Part shown: positions 35,146 to 47,099 of the stretch, one piece after another
Layout: every line of letters begins with the position of its first letter
Numbering within the stretch: the stretch's first letter is position 1
Assembly (NCBI GenBank): GCA_021234535.1
Contig: CM037833.1
Coordinates: 26,893,392 to 26,957,391, forward strand
Reading direction: 5' to 3'
Length of the DNA: 64,000 nucleotides
Source of the DNA: Stichopus chloronotus
Taxonomy: Eukaryota; Echinodermata; Holothuroidea; Aspidochirotida; Stichopodidae
The notes under the pieces: model-generated
What the model was told of the DNA's origin: nothing
The model's database searches: none
What the model saw: the letters and a program-made list of their open reading frames with translations, nothing else
Program-made: the position numbers and the translations under genes

Positions 35146-35638
35146 TGACTATTATGATATGTTATTGGGCATTCGACAGCCTGAAATTCATATCAAAACG
35201 ATCAGTTGTATCTGCTGTCACAATTCAGTGCCTCACAAATATCAAAATGGAAAAATACATCGTTGGACAGATTATTCTTTACTAAACGACAAGTTTACAA
35301 TTTCCCCGATTTTTGTGACCTTTTGACCATTGGTGACGTCATGATCATATTAATATTCGAACTAATTATTTGACTGAATAGATTGCTTACATACAAACAT
35401 TTATGGGGTATTTGGTTGTTCTGTGACCTACATGTCTCAGTAAACAGTGATGTATGTTACCCCTACTCCTAAATTTTGTTTAAAGAGAGTGTCAATGAGC
35501 GTACTTAATACGTCATTTTTTTTTTCAAATATTGCCCGCTTACTAAAAGTCTACCCAGTCTACCTGCAACATAGTGTACTTCAATAACATGAAGAGAAAC
35601 TTAGGGGACATGCACACGGGTTCCCCCTCGGTCTGATG
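35146..35638. repeat. Right arm of diverged inverted repeat in the lectin intron
   Basis: Partner of 31013-31512, ending where the direct repeat copy at 35634 begins. Confidence 0.75.
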
Positions 35639-35866
35639 ACTAATATGTCCCCGTAAATGTGGCATACATGTGCCATTAATTATTGCAGGTATCGGTCTCA
35701 ATCTGCAATAAATAGCGCCACCTGTATGCTACATTTACGGTGACACATGTGCCAAGGTTGTGACTGGGGGTATTTGATTACATATTTTGGGGGAAAGTTA
35801 TTTTGGAAACTTTTTACAAACTTTGTTTACAAATGGCAAACGTTGTGACTGTCCAAAATTTGTTAC
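35634..35866 (+). repeat. Direct repeat in the lectin intron, copy 2
   Basis: Same family as 33381-33602. It ends only about 23 bp inside the intron from the exon 1 donor (35889), so the insertion nearly reached the splice site. Confidence 0.75.
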
Positions 35867-35889
35867 GTACAAATGGTAAAATAACGTAC

Positions 35890-36291
35890 CTGGGAAATAC
35901 CACCACTGTCTGTGAACCTTCGCTTTCTCCCTACCCGCCATCGTTGCCAGGACGGAATTTCGCTTGACACTGAGCACGGTGAAGAAACGACATTTGCATT
36001 TCCGCTACCGTCTGGTTGTAAGCAGTAATTTCTGGCTTGGTTGCGAATGGTACCATCGTCGCAAATAATCATCTGCTGATCTTGCCCTCCGTCACAAGCA
36101 TACGTCCCTACGTTACCAGCACCGTCTAGACCTGTAATGTCGACACACTCTTTTGACTTGAAAACACGCAGCTCGCCAATATCAAGTGGATTGAGGCAAG
36201 AGGCTTGAGCACACTCAAAAGATACAAGAAATTCAAGGACAATAAAGCAGAGAGCTGCCCCGAAAAGGACACGAACGCGATCGTGTTTCAT
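35890..36291 (-). CDS. Lectin exon 1: signal peptide and first ricin-B repeats
   Basis: The ATG is in a near-ideal context (GCCACC before ATG). Residues 1-30 form a signal peptide: basic start, hydrophobic core VLFGAALCFIVLEFLV and an AQA-S cleavage site. Mature sequence begins SCLNPLDIGELRVFKS. Two lectin repeats follow: CVDITGLDGAGNVGTYAC with DQQM, and the more diverged YCLQPDGSGNANVVSSPC with QRW. The exon ends after 134 codons at a CAG|GTACGT donor in phase 0; the rest of the open frame past the donor is intron. The second repeat lacks the usual Gly-x-Asp-Gly pattern, so it may not bind sugar. Confidence 0.9.
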
Positions 36292-37079
36292 GGTGGCCTG
36301 CCTCAGCTAAAAGTACCTCTAGAATCGAAGATGGGCGCAAAGTAGTTGACAACTGGAGCAGTATTGAGTAAGCAAAATCGTCTGGATAAATTAATCGACT
36401 CTGCAATGCAGAATCATCTTAAGAAGACTGCAGAAGGTCAGTGTTCATGGCTTCCATTTGGATCCACCAATCACATGGAGGAACCACACGTGACTGTGAA
36501 AAGTAAGCATCAACTTTGACATTGCAGTTGCCTTGTATTTTACGGTCGAATTTGAAAACGCACGTATCACGTGAATAAAAGTTGAAACAAATGGTAGTCT
36601 CAACGCTCGACATTATACACGGTCGTTGATTTAAAAAGCTGCGTGTTGAACGTGACAATGCAAATAATGAGTGGCATAGCTGTTTTGTTTTTGTTTTTTT
36701 TTACAATTCGTGTACATAGTTTACGCAGGTCCACAGTAATTGCGGTTTGATATGCCTTACAACTATATATGTACAAATAATAAAGAAAAAGAAAATACTT
36801 GTCGAAGTGACTTCTGAGGTGAAGTTAGTCACTCACTACCGGAAACTTATGATAATTGAGATGTTGAGCTCATATTTTATGTTTGAAAAAACAATAGCCT
36901 ATTGTACACTTTCTGGCGCCCTAGCAGACGTTACTGCAGTTACTGCATGGACTTGTCATGTTGCTGTGTTTGATCGTCATAGTTTGTTCTCAGTTCTAGT
37001 TTATTATAATTACTGTTTTTTTTTTCTCAACATCTGTATTGGTATGAGCTTTAACTCTGATCTCGAAGTCCGTCCTACC
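36292..37079 (-). promoter_or_regulatory. Upstream region of the lectin gene
   Basis: No gene recognised. It holds two CACGTG E-boxes (near 36487 and 36568), an octamer ATGCAAAT at 36658-36665 and a weak TATA-like GTATAATG (minus strand, near 36617). A TTTTAG|CTGAGG acceptor just before the ATG could mean a separate 5' untranslated exon. Promoter assignment is tentative. Confidence 0.35.
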
Positions 37080-38070
37080 CGGACTCTAAGAGATCGAGTA
37101 TCCTTCTGAGGATGTGGGCAGTTCTAGCAGTGCTGTCTTCGTGAGTTGTTGAACTTTGTTTTTGCCACGGATATGTTGTAAGTTTTTCTCTAGGTCCTTG
37201 ATGTTTGATCAGAGTGCGTCGATCACTACGGGGATAACCTTTTCTTTAATGTTCCCCAGTCTCTGTGTTTCTAGTTTAAAGTCTTGGTGCTTGTCTACTT
37301 TTTCACTTTCCTTTTCGACTATATCCGAGTCGTTGGGTATTGCCACATCAATTATCAAGTCCTTCCTGTGTTTCTTTGTCTTTGGCTACCAGGCCTGGTC
37401 TACGAGCCGTTATTACTCTGTCAGTCCTGGGGGCCGTTCTATGCAGAGTTATGCGTAATCTTAAGTTTGATTTACCATGTGGAAGGCTTATAATAATCAA
37501 ACTTCAGATTGATCTTAACTCTTTGTGTAACAGGGACCTGATTTCGACGTCCCAGAGGATCTTAGTCCTTTCCTTTTATTTGGTTGGGCTGGGTTTGTGT
37601 AGCCATGTCTTCGTTAATAGGATGCTGATACACTTCATAGTGTATTGCGGCCGCTATACTTCATAGTGTGTTGTGCCTGGTCTTGTAGAGGTTTCCGGCT
37701 ACCCTTGGGGCAAGCTGTGGTTACATGGGCGACTGTTGTCTCACACTTTCCTTGCACGTTCTACTTTTGGGCCCATTCATCATGTGGAGTACTTTTGTCT
37801 TGTATCATTTTGTGTTTGGTACCTGGTCTTGTGCAGCTGTTATTTGCTCTCCGTCTCAATCTTCAAACCCGTGCTCCCTTTAAGCCATTCATATGTATTA
37901 GTGGATGCCATCTCCGGTACTTGCCCTATTATTATCTCATCGCCGTAGGGGTTAAAATGAGATATTGTAATCCCTTGGCCAATAGAGCTATGTATTTTAC
38001 TGTGCACACATGGGAGAATGGTTCCCACACAAACACTTGGAGTGCACTTGGAGCTGGTTATTGACATAGG
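37080..38070 (-). pseudogene. LINE relic with endonuclease-type C-terminal domain
   Basis: Minus-strand frames give RRPGLVAKDKET (near 37400), then after a one-base shift KDLIIDVAIPNDSDIVEKES, KLETQRLGNIKEKVIPVVID and KNKVQQLTKTALLEL down to about 37100. This order (RPD-x-(n)-(L/I)IDVA(I/V)P ... VVP-VVIGAL ... LQKxALLG) is the conserved C-terminal part of a widespread group of non-LTR retrotransposons. RPD is RPG here and stops occur, so it is dead. Plus-strand ORFs over the region are shadows of it. Exact clade not determined. Confidence 0.6.
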
Positions 38071-38150
38071 ACCTTTAAATATAAGAACGGTCTACAAGAT
38101 TTTATCTAGCAATCATATTTGTATGTGTTTTGTTAAAAGGTCAAGTTCCG

Positions 38151-38163
38151 AGGTCAAAGGTCA
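38151..38163 (+). promoter_or_regulatory. Perfect DR1 nuclear-receptor-type element
   Basis: AGGTCAAAGGTCA, two AGGTCA-type half sites spaced by one base, the consensus bound by HNF4, COUP-TF and RXR heterodimers. A third half site AGGTCA lies downstream near 38310. No adjacent gene start; it may simply be part of a repeat. Confidence 0.45.
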
Positions 38164-38189
38164 AATATGACACAGAAAAGTTTGCGTCC

Positions 38190-40269
38190 GCAACTCCTCC
38201 AAAAACCCCAAAGCCGATGAGAGTCCAATTTGGTGGACAGGTGATCCATTTTCTGACGTCGTGTCTACCGTTAATATTTAAGGCCAGTTGTCAACGGTCA
38301 GAAGTCACAGGTCAAATTTCTACTAGACAAAATGCTTTGAAAAAGTGTGTCGCGATTAAATTGTAGGCAGTAAGTCTAATGAATTTCAAACTTGGTACCT
38401 GATTATGATATGTACTGTACGGTGACGTCATGGGTTACGTAATACAGCTTGGTGGGGTCTACTAGTAGAAGGTGTAACATAACATATTATAAATTTAATC
38501 TTGATATAATGTGTCTTAATATTTCAACCTATGCAACTATGTTTGGACTGAACGATTATATCTAACAAGTTGTAATTTTCCATTCTTTTGGTAATGTATA
38601 ATTCATCATGGTTTTACTGTTACATGTGGTGTATACACTCGCCAAGGAATTTAATTGTTTAAAGTACGTCTTGGAAGAGAGACCGAGTAATGCAAATGAT
38701 TGTCACGTGTTTCTTAGAACTAATACTAAACGCACAGAGTGGTGGTCCTCTGATCTGAGAAATAGAGGAAATTAAAGGATTACTTTAGCGCACGCATGCT
38801 ACATTTACACAACACTTGATCGTTATTTCCGAGTGTGCTTCGCCTATAGCTACGTGTACCTGTGCACTACGTACACATTAGTAGTGTACAATGTAAGGCG
38901 CTGTGTGTTTAATGGAACTTTCGATCTACCGTAATACATATGTGTAAAGAATGTAAAGAACGAATGATTATGTACATCGATTGGGATGGGACGCAACTCC
39001 GTAGATTGCCCTCGTGTTATTAGTTTTATTTTGATAGTACACTCTAAATCTACAATGGTCAAATCTGACCAAAGTGTGGTCAATTTTTTACCATGGCATT
39101 GGTTAACTATAGTAGGTACGATATTACAATTATCCAAGACTATTAGTAGATTTGGAATCACACCCAGTAAACTTTAATATGGTGATAGTCTTTTCAATAA
39201 AGACTAGTAATTGGTCATATAAAGCTGCAATGCTAGGGATGTTTTTCATTCTCAATTTTGAAAACACACGGCATCGCCCGAGAGCTTGTGGATAACATTT
39301 TTGCAAAAATTCTATTTGAAAGTGAAAGTAACATCACTACAAATCTCCGATACACGACTGGTTAAAGAGAGTTAATCTATGAACTGTGGGTTGGCTATTA
39401 TGAAGTGGTGCTTTCACCCACAGTATTTTGAATGCATTGTCCCGACAATGCGTCGTAATTCCTATCTTTTGGGGAGGCTACTACTCCCCATAAAATTTCA
39501 GAAACAACGGAGTCCTACAACGGACTACTACACTACAAACAAGCAACTTGTACAACGTGCACTGCCAAATATAATGATACCATTAAAGTGATAGACGATC
39601 CTAAGTGGTTTCTTTTTTTTTTTTTTTTGGTTACTCTTGTTCCTCTTGTTTTCTTCTTTCCTCTTGCTTATGAGTTTATCGGTAATGTGTGTGGAATGGT
39701 CAAGATTACACCATACCCTTCATGATGCACTGCGTTTGTTGACTAGATGTTTATGTACATCTCTTAATTTAAAATGTATCGATTTCTTCAGCTTGTGTCA
39801 TTTTGGATTTAGTTCATGTTTCACTCTGACGAGCACACCGCACGTTGTCTTCCATAATGAATGAATTTACTATGGAATCTTGTTCTAACATTGTCTCATT
39901 TCTCTAACATTACTCATTTCCGTCCACCTAAAAAAGCTTTAAATATACAGGTTTTTCACTATTTCTTAAAAGAAAGTTGCTTCGCAATCTATTACGTTTT
40001 ACCTTCTGAGGATCACATTGCCATAATACAAAGATATTTACATAGCTGATGAAGTGATAGTTACCAACACGATTAACATCAAAAAATTATTAATTAAAAG
40101 CGGCAACAGTTTCAAACTTTATTTACGTATACGTTTCACTTACTTTGACATTCTTTTGACTAAACGCATGAATTGTTAATCCGAAGAACAACAAATATAA
40201 CATTTGCTATTTGATATCTAAGGAGTGTACATTAAGTTACAAAAGGTTCAAAAGCCTTCGATAGGTAGG
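38190..40269. other. Gene-free stretch
   Basis: No recognised gene, only a T-run at 39610 and a small inverted-repeat-like patch near 39030-39110. Confidence 0.4.
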
Positions 40270-40273
40270 TTAA

Positions 40274-40891
40274 AGTGATTGCGTGTGTACTGAAAAACCA
40301 AAAAGATAAGATTATGTTTGATCTTAACTTTTTCTTTATTTTTAAATGTACACGTGAGGTTGGACATGAACGGACTATGTCTTTCAATGAAGGAAATGAC
40401 AGTCACTACTTCGAAAAGCAAATTAACGGTTCTTACTGTAACCGCCTACATAATAAATACGCAACAGTACAGGTCACAATAGTGTATCAAAAACATACTA
40501 CACAAGTCGTCGCTCCTTGGTAGGTATCGGGAATTGTAGTATTTGGTGAAAGGAAACACTGTATTTACAAATGACCTACTAACTGAACACAACCTTGTCC
40601 CCGGCGTCAGTGATCCTGAGTTGGTAATTGAATATTCAATACTAGTATATTTCCTATTGGCTTGCTCAAAGAAGCACACCGTTGATTTGAATGAAAACTG
40701 TCAACCACTACATTATCGTATTCTTCACTTTTTGACGTTATGCTAGAAGAATTTGAAATCATATTGCAAAATTATCCAACTGAATCCTATTTATTTTCCC
40801 AAATTGTTTGAATGGTGTAATTAAAAGCCTTACCAAAATTTTGGAGATGAGATTTCAATGTTTTTACTTTTTATCTACGCACGCAATCACT
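40274..40891. mobile_element. TTAA MITE family 3, full copy
   Basis: 618 bp with inverted termini AGTGATTGCGTGTGTA and TACGCACGCAATCACT, flanked by TTAA at 40270-40273 and 40892-40895. The right 240 bp match 3676-3925 in inverted orientation. No transposase. Confidence 0.8.
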
Positions 40892-41093
40892 TTAAGGAAA
40901 AGTGCAGGAACAATTCATGTTAACCTTTCCAAGGTCTAGATAGGAGTGTCATGACAATTCCTCTTTCATTTTTAAGCGTTAGTTTCCTTCCCTCGGTGAG
41001 AGTCTTTGCTATCAAGCTCGCTCCTCGAATAGTATTTCATTAACCTTCTTTAGACTTAAATGTTCTCAAAAAGCATTGAATACATAGGAGTTA

Positions 41094-41095
<2 letters not shown>

Positions 41096-41167
<72 letters not shown>

Positions 41168-41269
41168 CATACATACATACATACATACATACATACATAC
41201 ATACATACATACATACATACATACATACATACATACATACATACATACATACATACATACATACATACA
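41096..41269. repeat. (AT)n-(CATA)n compound microsatellite
   Basis: About 33 AT dinucleotides followed by about 27 ACAT tetranucleotides, uninterrupted. All Tyr/Ile, Met-Tyr-Val-Cys and His/Thr ORFs here are artefacts. Confidence 0.97.
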
Positions 41270-41606
41270 ACTCTCTTGCCGATAATATCTGTAACCGCAG
41301 GTGTATCAAAACCTATGAGCGAAGGCTAAAACATCATCAAGAATGATGTATGCCTCTTTTTCTCTTACGTAATTCGTATTTTTTGTTTTGCTACTATTGT
41401 ATGTTTTTGCTGTTTTTAGTTTCTCTTTTATCTTCTTTTGCTTTGTTTTCGTATGAATGATTTTTTTTTTTTTTTTTTACGGTGTGACTACCCTTACAAG
41501 CCTCCTCATATTTTCGGTAATAACTTCCCAGTTTCTTCTTGCTTTTATTATGCTGTTTAATTTTAGTAGGTTTTCGTAAGCACTTTGTGAAGAATTTTGG
41601 TCGTTT

Positions 41607-41608
<2 letters not shown>

Positions 41609-41665
<57 letters not shown>

Positions 41666-41770
41666 GATGATGATGATGATGATGATGACGGTGGTGATGG
41701 CGGTAATAATGATGATGGGATGATAATGATGACGACGACAATGATGATACTGATGATGGTGATGTTGATA
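41609..41770. repeat. (GAT)n trinucleotide microsatellite
   Basis: About 27 GAT units, then diverged GAT/GAC/GGT triplets to about 41770. Poly-His and poly-Ile ORFs on the minus strand are products of it. Confidence 0.95.
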
Positions 41771-43743
41771 AAGTGATTTTGAATAGCCTGTCAACAATAG
41801 TTGCGTGAAAGAGAAGCTGTTATTTAGACGACAGTTCCCTGATCTGAATTCATTGAACCATTGCATTGCTAGCTATAAGGTTCTAAATTATGAAGATGAT
41901 TTCAGCGAGTAAGTCCTCGAGCAAAGCGAGCGTGTCGACAATAAAATCTTGAAAGTGCAAGCTTCCCACTATATTTCCACAGATGCTCGACACCAAATAG
42001 AAACAACTAGGTCTGTGTTTTGAAGAGAAAACCGAGAGGGAAAATAAAACCAAAAATTCCAGAAGAAAGTAACAAATTCTGTAAAGAGAAGAACAACGAT
42101 GAACAAGTGTGTCTGGTAGCATTTAGATGGCAAGTTACTTGCCTCATAATTTCTAAGTAAAATTTCTTCTTAGTTATTATTTCATTTAATCTTTGTATAA
42201 TTTTGTAATGATGTCAACCTATGTGTAGCCCAATCTTAATTCCTAATTTATCAATGCTTACACCAGCTTGATCTACAATGTAATAATCTCTTGCTTTCAA
42301 TTATTTTTCCAATCGTGCTGAAAAGACTGTTGGCATGTTTATCACATGTTTCTGTTAATTGATTTATTTTTTGAAGGTGTCAGCTGTTAATACAACCATT
42401 CAGGGTAATTAATGCTACAATTAATCAGGTGAATGTTTGTTGTGAAAGTATTGTTTTCTCTTTTTTAGGTAAGCAAACACCGACATTGGAAGGGAAATTC
42501 TTATCGTTTTATGGAGAACCTTGGCATGCTTGTTACTTTTGCGCCATCTGTTAGGTGTTCGTTGAATTTGGTGAAAATGTGTGGGATTGTTGATGAAATC
42601 GTTCAGTTATTAAGACTGTCATTAATCAGATTAGACTTCTTTGTCTTAATATTTTTGTTAGCATTTGGCATGTGCAGATGAGTCTAACCTTGGTGTATGA
42701 ACACTGGTCACGCAGTCTAGAAATTACATTAGTCACTCACCAAACCGTGGGCGATATTTGTTACAAACAAACTACTTTTCAAAAAGGGGGCCAAAACATT
42801 CCTCTGTCACGAAATGTGGGGGGCATTTGACATTATGTCCCCACATTTTGAAATATGGGGGGACGTGTCCCATGGATTGTCTTCCATGATCCTGACATAT
42901 CAAACTCTCCTAATTGACATCATTCGACTTCATAGATTAGGCTTTTCAACCTTCATCAAATTATGATTATGCAAGAAGTTTTTTGAAGCCATCAACTGTC
43001 CTTTGTTGAAGTTTTCATGACGACAATTTTTCAGTGGAGCTATTTTCAGTGTTCTTGTTTTATTGTTTTGCAAGATATGAGGTTATCTCAATCTTTGGGA
43101 TAATCTCTTAAAACTGTGTATGGACTATACCTTTCCGTAATAAGAATTTGCTCTCATCTTATGGTACAAATTATGACACACATATTTACTTACCCAACTG
43201 TCAAATGTATTTAAAGTGAACGTTGTGTTATGTGGTGGCATTTTCATGTGATGGCATCTTAATGAAGTCTGAGAGACACAGACTTTGAATGACTGCCATC
43301 AATGTGATTGAATCTTACCATCATGAAGTTGAGCGTTTAGAGGCATTCCAGTACATTGAAAATGGCTCCTTGGGCCGATACTCCAGATATTGCTATTAGA
43401 TTGAATAATAACACTCATCGATGCGGTGCCCACTCGATCAGTTAATCAAAACTTAAACGTTGGTGGAAATCTCACGCAAACCAACGATAATCCTGGTCAA
43501 GTATATTTAAAATTCTACTCCTAAATTCACGGAAATTTAATTCTGACGATTTCCGTCAATTTGCTTAGTAAGTGGTAAAATGATTGTGAGAAGAAACCTC
43601 CCATGGAGATGACTTTGACCACGATAAATGTGTTCCATTTTCTACACAAATATCCAAATCGAAAAACCTTTTGTTAGACCGTCCTTAATTTTACGTTTCA
43701 TAACCAAAACAGATTTAAGAAACTCTACGTTCACTTTCGAAAC
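41771..43743. other. Gene-free stretch
   Basis: No gene recognised. A G-rich/C-rich inverted patch near 42785-42880 (GTGGGGGGCATTTGACATTA, GTCCCCACATTTTGAAATAT, GGGGGGACGTGTCCC) looks like a small MITE relic. Confidence 0.4.
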
Positions 43744-43751
43744 ACTGGCAC

Positions 43752-44480
43752 CAGTGGCGGCGCCAGAATGTCAGACTTGGGGGGCAAACTGAGGGCAAAT
43801 GAAAATGTTGGGGGGCAAAGATTTTCCTAGAAGAAATTCTCTGAAACCGAGAGCGAAACGCGAGGCCGTGGGGGTGGGGTCTAGGGGCGAAGCCCCGGTG
43901 GTGGTCCAGGGGGCGAAGTCCCAGGAAGCTATGAGGTTTTAGCATATCTCTGGGTGGAAAATTAAGTCCCAAGAGAGGCATATTATTTATTTCATATTAT
44001 TTATTTTTTCGGTTGACCGTACTCCAAGATTCCCAACTTTTTTCTTTGGGAGTACCATTTCACCGAGTACACACACACACATAGGCTACATACACTTCCA
44101 TTCCAGTCACTTTATTCTACAAAAATGTGCTGTACTTACCAGTACTTACCAGTTCAATTCAACAACGACATTTCTCTATTTTGGAAAACAACCACCTACC
44201 CGCCCTTCCCTTATGCTGGACCATGCTGGTCCAGAGAAAATTGGTCTGACCAGGGCATGATAAAAAAACTGGCAGCCTGCGTAACATAAATTAGGCATTT
44301 ACCATTCATGGTTCCCCGGAAGCTGTTCTTATTCAGTCCAGTGCAAATACATAGTTTTGTGATTAAATTAATTTTGGATGAGTACAAGATCTGATTGCGA
44401 AGGGTGAGAGCAACTGGGGGGAGGGACTGGGGGGCAAGGAAACAATCTTCATGCCCCCCCTCCCCGTAGCGCCGCCACTG
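43752..44480. mobile_element. hAT-like MITE with exact 8-bp duplication
   Basis: 729 bp with termini CAGTGGCGGCGCCAGAA and GTAGCGCCGCCACTG (12 bp perfectly inverted), flanked by ACTGGCAC at 43744-43751 and 44481-44488. An 8-bp duplication and CAGTGGCG-type ends are typical of hAT-superfamily non-autonomous elements. The interior has GGGGGCAAA-rich ends and no transposase. Confidence 0.85.
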
Positions 44481-44488
44481 ACTGGCAC

Positions 44489-45899
44489 AGAGACGAAAAT
44501 AGCTCCTGCAAATGCTATATGTTGGAAGAAAGCATATTCTCCCTATACAGGTACTTCACTTCAACAGGTACTTTGGGTACTTCAGCTTCACTCATGTATC
44601 TGTCAATCACAAAAACTTGTGAATCATTTCGAAATTTATAGTTGAACTAAACATTTGAATTTTTTGAACGATCGTTTTAATTTGTGAATTTTGTATTCTT
44701 AGCGATGCATGGTGAACAACCCATATTACGACGATTGATAATTGCAAGTAGTAACTGTAAGCACTTCTACGGCTCTTGATCCCTGCTTAATGATCTAGAT
44801 GATTGTATGGCCGCCCTATACGCGTTACTTTCTCAGCAAATCGTCTGCATTATGGAATAAATTAAAGCACTGCTTCTCAGTAAGAATAATCACTGTAACC
44901 CAAACCCTCAACCAAAAATCTCCAATAACAAATAAGAACTTCAAGCACATTAGACACTTAACGTTCTTCGCTGCGGGAGACGGGGAATATTAATATTCGA
45001 TCTTCGTGTGGTATCACAAGAGCAATTGCACCTGTTACCACCAACAACGCGTAAGTGACTATTTAATTAGTAGAAACAAATGCTAGTTTACTAATGTTAT
45101 ACAAAGACTTTTCATTGTATAATGAAGCTAAAAGTGCACAGCGTATTATTTAATAAAAATCGTTCGTTATTCCATTTGTCTTGACATCAGTTTCTTCAAT
45201 GTGGGTTATATTGCCGTGTGAACATTTTGCAGACTTGAGTCGCTCTGGTGGTCATTTCTTTCACTCTATTGAAATTTACTTGAATGTGTCTTTTGCAAGT
45301 TAGAGTAAATTATATGGTTGATTTCCAAGTGAAGATGTTGATGTCCAAGTGAGTTGAAATGATGAAATCCCGTTTTTTGCCTAAGAATACCTTTACTCAT
45401 GTAGTTATGTTTTTGAAAGTTGTCATTTTGCCTAGAGACTGACTGAAGAGAAGGGAAATATTCTCAGATTTTAGCAGAGATATTCGGTAGCCTTTACTTA
45501 ACCTTTAAAAATTCTAGGTATAGGTTCAATATATTCTATTGTAGATATGAAATGGTTTGACTTTAAAAAGTTTGGATGATAAAGAAAGCTGTAATATCAA
45601 AAATTTCTTTTTTTCTTAAAAATGTTCTTTATCAATCGTTGGGCTTTTTTTATGGAATTAACATGACATAACCGAAAAAAAAAAAAAGACTAGAGGGGGT
45701 TCCCTTTCATTCGGGTTTGGTGATAAGGTAGTGCTCACTGTTTTATCGGTTTCATTCATTCCTTGATGGTACTACTGACATTCGTTAGGTAAAATTATAG
45801 GTTCGAAGATGAAAGATGATTAAGTAAGATCATTTACGTTCCGTTAACGGAAGAGAGTAAGAAATGGAGACGATAGGGTCAGCCTACATTGTTATAGGG
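44489..45899. other. Gene-free stretch
   Basis: No recognised gene or repeat apart from A/T runs near 45610 and 45675. Confidence 0.35.
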
Positions 45900-46110
45900 A
45901 CGGATATATGGAATGTTGACAGTTCAGCGATACAATTGCTACTTAGGATGCATGCTTGTCGAGGTTTCGGAATCCGCTTCTCTTAAGTTGAGGGTCCAGA
46001 GTCCTTCATCAGATGCATTAATCAGAGCATGAAAATGGCAGAGTGCAAATCCGTTTCTCCTTTTTGTTAACCAATCCTGTAATTCTTGCGAAACCTTTAC
46101 ATGTAACAGC
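45900..46110. repeat. Dispersed repeat, copy 2
   Basis: Direct, diverged match to 32255-32470 in the lectin intron. No coding sequence. Confidence 0.55.
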
Positions 46111-46459
46111 TTATGTTTCACTCATTCTTAACAAATCTATTTATTTTGTGTCTGCTAACTAACGGAAGGAAAGTAAAAATTGGCGCGAGAGCACGGGAGA
46201 TTGAGCTACTTGCGATCCTGAGAAACGAAAGTTTGTAATGAACTTACTGTGTACAACAACAATATACAATTATTTTTAATCTCCTTACGCACTACCTTTG
46301 CACTAGGTCTGACGGGGACAGACAAAAAAAAGGTTAAACACTTAATTTTGACAGCTCATGGGAGAAGAATGGAATAATGTCGAAGTGCTAAGACCACACT
46401 TTAGCTCGACCGATATATAATCATCCATCAACATAATAGCTCCCAGAATTTTGCCATGT

Positions 46460-46800
46460 CATAGTTTGGCCTTAAAGGAGGATAGGTAGATGTGCCATAC
46501 TTCTTACATAAATTATTACACCCTCTTCTTCCAAATCGGATAAATGCATATCTACCGGCATTTACCAGATTTGTAGTAAAAATGATCTTCCGATGACAAA
46601 TTCTGTCGAAAAGTGCCCAAACCTATAGAGAGAGAGAGAGATAGAGAAAACGTTTGGTGACGTTGATAATATTAATGAGTATGAGTTTATGTCTCTCTCT
46701 AGCTTTTACGTGAAATAATGTTTTTTTTTTTTTTTTTTTAAGGTTATCACTGTGTCTACCTAAACTCTCTCGGAAAACATTGATGACTTTCATGACAAAT
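46460..46800. repeat. Diverged direct repeat, copy 1
   Basis: Matches 47100-47390 in order: CTTAAAG...GATAGG, TTCCAAATCGG, ATATCTACC/ATATCCACC, a GAGTATG...TGT word, and AAGGTTATCACTGTGTCTACC versus AAAGGTCATCACTTTTACCT. A poly-A/T run at 46720 interrupts it. Confidence 0.5.
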
Positions 46801-47099
46801 CTAGCGAGAGGCACGTAATCATGAATATTATCAATACAACGACAACATAAGAAAAAAAGTAAAAACAATTTTTCCTCTCTACAGGGGAAGCTTCCGACAG
46901 AATTTGTTATTGGTAGTTTATTTATTCACAACAAACCTTATAAAGTGGTATATTTACACTCGATATGGAAGAAAATGCAGAAAGGTATGTAAAATGAATA
47001 TTTTAAGTACGTACACTCCACTCTATGCTAAGCAATAGATGTACTCAATGGGAAGTAGTATAGATTTTCTCTTTCCTTTTTGGTTAATGGACACTTTAA

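Larger units (their letters stand above)
29986..35889 (-). other. Lectin intron 1, repeat-filled
   Basis: Donor CAG|GTACGT at 35889 and acceptor TTAG at 29986, phase 0. The intron carries a ~500-bp inverted repeat pair, a ~230-bp direct repeat pair and a diverged repeat shared with 45.9 kb. ORFs inside it show no family pattern and are regarded as chance. Confidence 0.85.
29002..36291 (-). other. Gene model: CEL-III-like haemolytic lectin, two exons
   Basis: Exon 1 (36291-35890, 134 codons) and exon 2 (29985-29002, 327 codons plus stop) join in phase 0 across a 5904-nt GT-AG intron. The predicted precursor is 461 residues; after removal of a ~30-residue signal peptide about 431 remain, matching the size of the CEL-III family (a little over 430). 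Domain order is signal peptide, two ricin-type beta-trefoil lectin domains (three repeats each), and a C-terminal oligomerising, pore-forming type domain. Known CEL-III is a Ca-dependent Gal/GalNAc-binding lectin that lyses cells. No stop or frameshift is seen, so the gene appears intact. Expression, activity and sugar specificity of this copy are not shown by the sequence. Confidence 0.9.

Noticed and set aside
36747..37948. Overlapping plus-strand ORFs of 90-140 residues
   Set aside because: Largely antisense to the minus-strand LINE relic, which explains the open frames.
41056..41329. Tyr-Ile and His-Thr-Tyr-Ile ORFs on both strands
   Set aside because: Products of the (AT)n-(CATA)n microsatellite.
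41394..41866. Poly-His and poly-Ile ORFs of 115-129 residues
   Set aside because: Produced by the (GAT)n tract; no splice or domain support.
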